A stretch of DNA of 64,000 bases from Lathyrus oleraceus (lineage: Eukaryota > Streptophyta > Magnoliopsida > Fabales > Fabaceae). Below, piece after piece: positions 59,865 through 64,000 of the stretch. Both the position numbers and the translations under genes were made by a program. Where the stretch lies: contig NC_066579.1 in the NCBI RefSeq assembly GCF_024323335.1, forward strand, positions 131,742,354 through 131,806,353. The letters run 5' to 3'. Under the pieces are notes generated by a model. The model searched no databases, was not told the origin of the DNA, and saw nothing but the letters and a program-made list of their open reading frames with translations. Positions within the stretch are counted from its first letter, which is position 1; each line of letters opens with the position of its first letter.

Positions 59865-61265
59865 CTAGAAACAATCATCTAAAGCTCGGGACACAGGAAG
59901 ATAGGATGCACGAAGCCTCTTCACCTCCCTCTCGTAGGCCGCTTCCATGTCTGCCTTTTCCTTGGCGAGTCGGTCGTACTTCCTTTTCCAAAACTTGGAA
60001 GACTGAGGAAGTAAATAAGTCCATGCATCATCAGGATCATCAATAACCTGATGTTTGAGGAACTCTATCAAAGCATCCTTCTCCTTGATCTGCTGAAGCA
60101 ACTCCTCTCTTTCACGGATCCAAGCACGTGATCGGTTTTTATCTCTCAACTCCTCAACTCCTTGGTCAGGGAGGGTTGAAGGCCCAGCCATAACCAAAGG
60201 TGTAGGCCTTGGATATTCGTAAGGCATGAGATACTCAGACGCTCTCTTCCTAACCCAAGCAGTGTAAGGCTCCATAGCGACACAATTCTTAGGACCCAAC
60301 TCCTTTCTTCCTTTCCTATGAATCTTGCGCCAAGCGCGGACCATTCTGCCCTTCAAATTTTGGGGATCTTTACCCTCCTGAAAGAACACACCTTCTAACA
60401 GAATGTTATTAGGTTTATCTTTCAGGGGGAACCCAAGCTGACGACGTGCCAAAACAGGGTTGTAGTTAATCCCATCACATGTACCAAGAAGAGGCACATT
60501 GGAGAATTCACCACAAGAGTTGATAATCTGCACACCATCATACACACGGTTGTACCAAGAGATATCATCATTAGTGAGATACATAAGTGTCGTGGACCAC
60601 CGTAGACATCCCTTGTTCTCCTTAAAGGCGACCGTCTGCGGTAAGTGAGAAATAAACCACTTATACAACAAAGGCAAACAACACACAATGACACCACCAC
60701 CCTTTGCATTCCTCATATGCAAAGAAAAATAAGTGTCACCCAACAGAGTCGGAACGGGATTAAGAGTAGAGAAGATCCTAATAGCATTCATATCCACAAA
60801 CTTGTCGATGTTGGGGAACAACACTAACCCATAGATGAGAAGTACAAATATGGCCTCAAAGGCGTCCTCACTCATGGCCTTCCCATACATAACAGCTTGA
60901 GCAATGAGGAACTCAGAAGGGAGACCTTGAATTCCACCTTTGGTAGTCATATGAGCACCAACCAGAGATTCATCTATATGCAACATGTCAGCTATCTCTT
61001 GAGAAGTAGGAATACTCTCCAAGCCACTGAACGACAACTGGTCTAGAATAGGTATACCCACAAGGTAGGCATACTCCTCAAGTGTAGGCAAAAGCTGGAA
61101 ATTCGGAAACGTGAAGCAACGATACAAGGGATCATAAAACTGCACCAATACACTCATCAATCCTTCATCCACCTGAGTAGTCAGAAGAGGAATAAGCTTC
61201 CCAAAACGAGCCTTGAAACCCAAGGGATCTAGTACATAGGATGTCAGATTCCTTAACTCTTTCAA
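59865..61265 (-). CDS. Ogre ORF1 protein (DUF7745, plant-mobile-domain-like)
   Basis: Intact 466-codon frame upstream of gag, the position of the extra ORF1 that defines Ogre elements. It begins MKELRNLTSYVLDPLGFKAR, followed by LVQFYDPLYRCFTFPNFQL and PTLEEYAYLVGIPIL. This is the start of the DUF7745 family related to the plant mobile domain (recognised from memory). The middle has IYGLVLFPNIDKFVDMNAI and LPLLYKWFISHLP. The last 100 residues are charged and probably a coiled coil (REELLQQIKEKDALIEFLK; DRLAKEKADMEAAYEREVKR). Its function is not known. An alternative frame at 61165-61452 overlaps the 5' end and could reflect an old frameshift near the start. Confidence 0.85.
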   Translation of the reverse strand: MKELRNLTSYVLDPLGFKARFGKLIPLLTTQVDEGLMSVLVQFYDPLYRCFTFPNFQLLPTLEEYAYLVGIPILDQLSFSGLESIPTSQEIADMLHIDESLVGAHMTTKGGIQGLPSEFLIAQAVMYGKAMSEDAFEAIFVLLIYGLVLFPNIDKFVDMNAIRIFSTLNPVPTLLGDTYFSLHMRNAKGGGVIVCCLPLLYKWFISHLPQTVAFKENKGCLRWSTTLMYLTNDDISWYNRVYDGVQIINSCGEFSNVPLLGTCDGINYNPVLARRQLGFPLKDKPNNILLEGVFFQEGKDPQNLKGRMVRAWRKIHRKGRKELGPKNCVAMEPYTAWVRKRASEYLMPYEYPRPTPLVMAGPSTLPDQGVEELRDKNRSRAWIREREELLQQIKEKDALIEFLKHQVIDDPDDAWTYLLPQSSKFWKRKYDRLAKEKADMEAAYEREVKRLRASYLPVSRALDDCF

Positions 61266-62213
61266 ATCTGGTTGTCTGAAACTGTACTTCTTTGTATTCC
61301 TTCTTTATCTTTCCATGTCTGAAAATTTTGCCAATAGACCTCTTAAGTTCCTTGAAAATTTTCTTCATTATTGATGATATGGATGCAAATGGATGCATGA
61401 ATGCATGAATGCAACAATCACACTCAAGGATCAAACAAAGCATACCAAACAAAGGTCATGGGATGGATCATGTTATCCTTAATATCAATCATCCATTTTG
61501 GTGGATTATGGTTCACACCTTATCAACACCCAAGTTCCATTGATATTAAGGATACATGAACGGATCAACCACGAATCAAGGGTTTGTTGCAAGTCACGAG
61601 CATGGAGTCTCGGTTTAGAACCACCCAAAGGGAATGTACTAGGGTTTAACCTACCAAACATGTTCTACAAGAGGTTCCCATAGTCATAATCCCATCTTTC
61701 GGATATTATCGGAGAAACGACTACTCGTATTCCAAATTTTTTCTCAAGAGAGACTCCTATGAGTGTAGTATTGCGTAACAATCGTATCAAATCTTACACT
61801 TGAATGACCTTCACACTACATCCTAAGAATAGGCCAAGATGGGCTTGGTAAACTAAGGTCCTTGGCTTCTAAGGTCTATATTGGAAAGAGTAATGTCTAA
61901 CCATAACTACTTGTGTGACATTATTGATCCCAACATGACCTCCACCAAGTGAATGGACTTGCAAGTCAACTTGCTAAGGAATAACTCCACACAAGTCAAT
62001 AATACTATACCATTCTCCTATCCTAAGTGCACTCGAGTCCGGGTAGAGAACTCATCTCACAAAGATCACCAAGCATACAAAGAATTAATATTCAAGCAAT
62101 TTAATCATTACATACAATACAGTAATCCCAAATTGCACAAAAATATGTCACAAAACAATACACACAACACAACAGATATGAAAAGTAGGCAAAACCCACT
62201 AGGCAAACACATA
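61266..62213 (-). other. 5' leader of the Ogre-type element
   Basis: About 950 bp between the primer site and ORF1 without a clear coding frame. It contains a 20-bp inverted repeat (61469-61490 with 61538-61558) around an ATCCA/TGGAT hairpin, about 200-290 bases upstream of ORF1. Confidence 0.55.
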
Positions 62214-62231
62214 TCCCCAGCAGAGTCGCCA
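62214..62231 (-). other. Primer-binding site of the Ogre-type element
   Basis: The minus strand reads TGGCGACTCTGCTGGGGA six bases after the LTR end. It matches the Arg-tRNA-type primer site reported for Ogre elements (family knowledge). It fixes the LTR boundary and the element's orientation. Confidence 0.85.
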
Positions 62232-62237
62232 CTTTTC

Positions 62238-64000
62238 TGTAGCGGGGTATTCGTTACCATTAGAGATATTAACTAAATCCAAGGTAAATCATACAAGTCG
62301 AGTCGCCACCGCACTTCTATTTATCCAAAGTAATGGTTAGAAAGCGAACAAAAACCTAATAGTTTTATCGAGTCAAAAACTAGTAAAAGAGAGTCAGAGA
62401 TCTGGGTAAGGGGGTTGGTTATGTAATGGGAAGGTGTTAGGCACCCAAAACATCCTAGGTACTCCTAGGGAGCCCTTTTCATACTTGTTGTAAGGTTGTT
62501 GTTTTGTGAAAATTTGTTTGTGCAAACATGATTGAGGGGATGAGAAGAGAATATACAAGTTATTTACATTTTGTGTTTGGATGGATAAACCCATTGCCTA
62601 CGTACCATCTTAAAAAAGATTAGGATCAAAACCTCGTAGTTCGGGGTAAAAATCTCAAAACAAGTTGGTGAATTGATTAGTCCAAAAGCCTTAAGGTCTT
62701 TTGTTATCAAAGGGAGAAAACTCAACCTAAAACCAAAAATCTACCATGTGAGGATAGCTTCAACATGCTAGTGAGGGGTTAACCCTATAATAAGCATGGA
62801 AGACTCATTGTCCATCACTAAGGATATAGGTGAGTATTACATCTACCACAAAGATAACTCAAACCTAATAGCTAAAGGTTATGAAAAAGTTTTGATTGGA
62901 AAGTGGCCATTGAAACCATAAAAAGGCATTTGAATGAGTTATATTTACCAATTAGAAGTATATACAAAATGGTCAAAGTGGACTTAAAGATTCAATTCAA
63001 AATAAACATTCTAAAGGCATGAGGCCTAGTTGTTCTTTGACTCCATTTTGCATAGGGAAAGTCCTAAGATCTAAGTCCATTTTGTCCAATTCTTTGCATT
63101 TGGTTCACAACAATCAAAACCAAACACAAGCACAATAATATATACACAATTATGTGCTCAAGTGAGCAAAAGGCAAATGGCATTAACATAAACATGTGCT
63201 CAAGTGAGCAAAGGGAAAAGCAAATGGATAATATGTACAAGAATAGTAAATTGCATAAATGTAAAGTGCAAAAAGTAAATGTTAATTGTTAATGGTTAGT
63301 GTAAGTAGTTAATGTGCCATAAGGCAAATTTAGCGCCATGTTAAGCAATCGTAATTGGACTTATGTAGAAGTCACAACTATCTGAGTCCGGTCAATAATA
63401 ATGTAGGCAACAACACAAGTTAGAAGGCTTGATTAGTGAACCAAGTTCCAACAACTTGCCATGCCAAAAAGAAGAAGAGAATTGATCTTGTATTGGTTTA
63501 AGTCTTTTGCATGATTTAGAAAACAACCTATCCTTAATGGAAAGCCATTCACTTGATCAATTGATCAAGATGAATTAGATTTGAATCAAGGAAGATTAAG
63601 TCTCCCTAATCAATGCTAACTTATCAACCTTCAACTCATTGATCAAAAAGAAAGAAGAAGAAGAAGAAGGAGATGAAGAATGGATAAGGAAATGGAAAGA
63701 TCAAAATGCATAAGGTGAAATAAAAATGTACCAATCCATGTGTATTGACCAAATGACATTGAAAGTCAAAGTCAAACAATGAGAAGTCAGAAATGAGATG
63801 AAGATTGGAGGTTAAACAATAAACAAAATATTTTTGGCATTTTTAATATTAAAATAAACTTGAATTAAAAATAAAAGAAATGTCAAACTTCAAAATCACT
63901 TCAAATCAACCTTGAAAGGTCCAAGTGATTTATCCCAAGTTCAACAAGGTCAAACAAAGTTTGACAAAAAATTTCAGCATTTTTAAAAGTCAGAAACTAT
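62238..64000 (-). mobile_element. 5' LTR of the Ogre-type element, cut by window edge
   Basis: The 3'-most 1,763 bp of the 5' LTR, starting at the same TGTAGCGGGGTATTCG end (plus-strand reading) as 44868. It matches 44868-46840 except for about 22 substitutions by eye, a missing 473-bp block and a 58-bp extra block. The rest, about 3 kb, lies beyond the window. Confidence 0.9.

Larger units (their letters stand above)
44868..64000 (-). mobile_element. Ogre-type (Ty3/Tat) retrotransposon, minus strand, running off the right edge
   Basis: Element order right to left: 5' LTR (62238 to edge), Arg-tRNA-type primer site, leader, ORF1, gag-protease, intron, RT-RNase H-archaeal RNase H-integrase, 3' UTR, polypurine tract, and 3' LTR (44868-49697). 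ORF1 before gag, the intron between protease and RT, the second RNase H and the very long LTRs are the known hallmarks of Ogre elements. Inserted in the SIRE-like gag; CACAG at 44863-44867 would be the target duplication. LTR copies differ by about 1.3% by eye over the shared 1.7 kb plus two indels. Gag-protease is damaged. Confidence 0.9.

Overview
The window looks like gene-poor nuclear DNA of a legume, most probably of the pea/vetch/lentil group (Fabeae). It is AT-rich and has one intron-rich plant gene in about 64 kb. The rest is mostly nested LTR retrotransposons of the Ogre (Ty3/Tat), Athila and SIRE/Maximus types, which are abundant in such genomes. The organism call is inference from repeat types and from the gene's similarity to legume homologues as I remember them.

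Layout. 1-616: the 5' end of a minus-strand Ty1/copia element, with the start of gag and an LTR. 617-3800: AT-rich spacer with a hAT-like MITE and two TA microsatellites. 3800-8641: a ten-exon gene for a PTBP3-type polypyrimidine tract-binding protein. 9300-33360: a five-layer nest. A decayed gag-like gene (10.2 kb to 33.36 kb) holds a small CACTA transposon (12823-33185). That holds an Athila element (14322-32926, target duplication GGCAC/GGCAT). The Athila holds the 3' end of an Ogre-type element (14.6-27.96 kb). The Ogre LTR was split by a coding-free SIRE-related element (19245-26800) with perfect AAAGT duplications. 33.4-37.3 kb: spacer with a MITE, a TA tract and the leader of the next element. 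37371-64000: a second nest. A decayed plus-strand Ty3/gypsy gag-pro-RT is cut in the RT by a SIRE-like copia (from 41914). The copia is cut at the end of gag by a large minus-strand Ogre-type element (from 44868, running off the right edge).

The minus-strand Ogre-type element is the best preserved. Right to left it has a partial 5' LTR, a primer-binding site matching the Arg-tRNA type reported for Ogre, a leader, ORF1 (DUF7745-like), gag-protease, a 262-bp intron, RT / RNase H / archaeal-type RNase H / integrase, a 3' UTR, a polypurine tract and a 4.83-kb 3' LTR. Gag-protease has three in-frame stops and a Tyr at the protease catalytic Asp, while ORF1 and the RT-integrase frame are open. This copy therefore cannot be autonomous without help.

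The least explained signals are three consecutive two-tier hairpins just after the Ogre pol stop codon, whose outer stems change sequence but keep pairing, and a nested inverted repeat in the same element's leader. In the host gene, the acceptor of intron 6 reads AT where homology places AG, and intron 4 has a GC donor.
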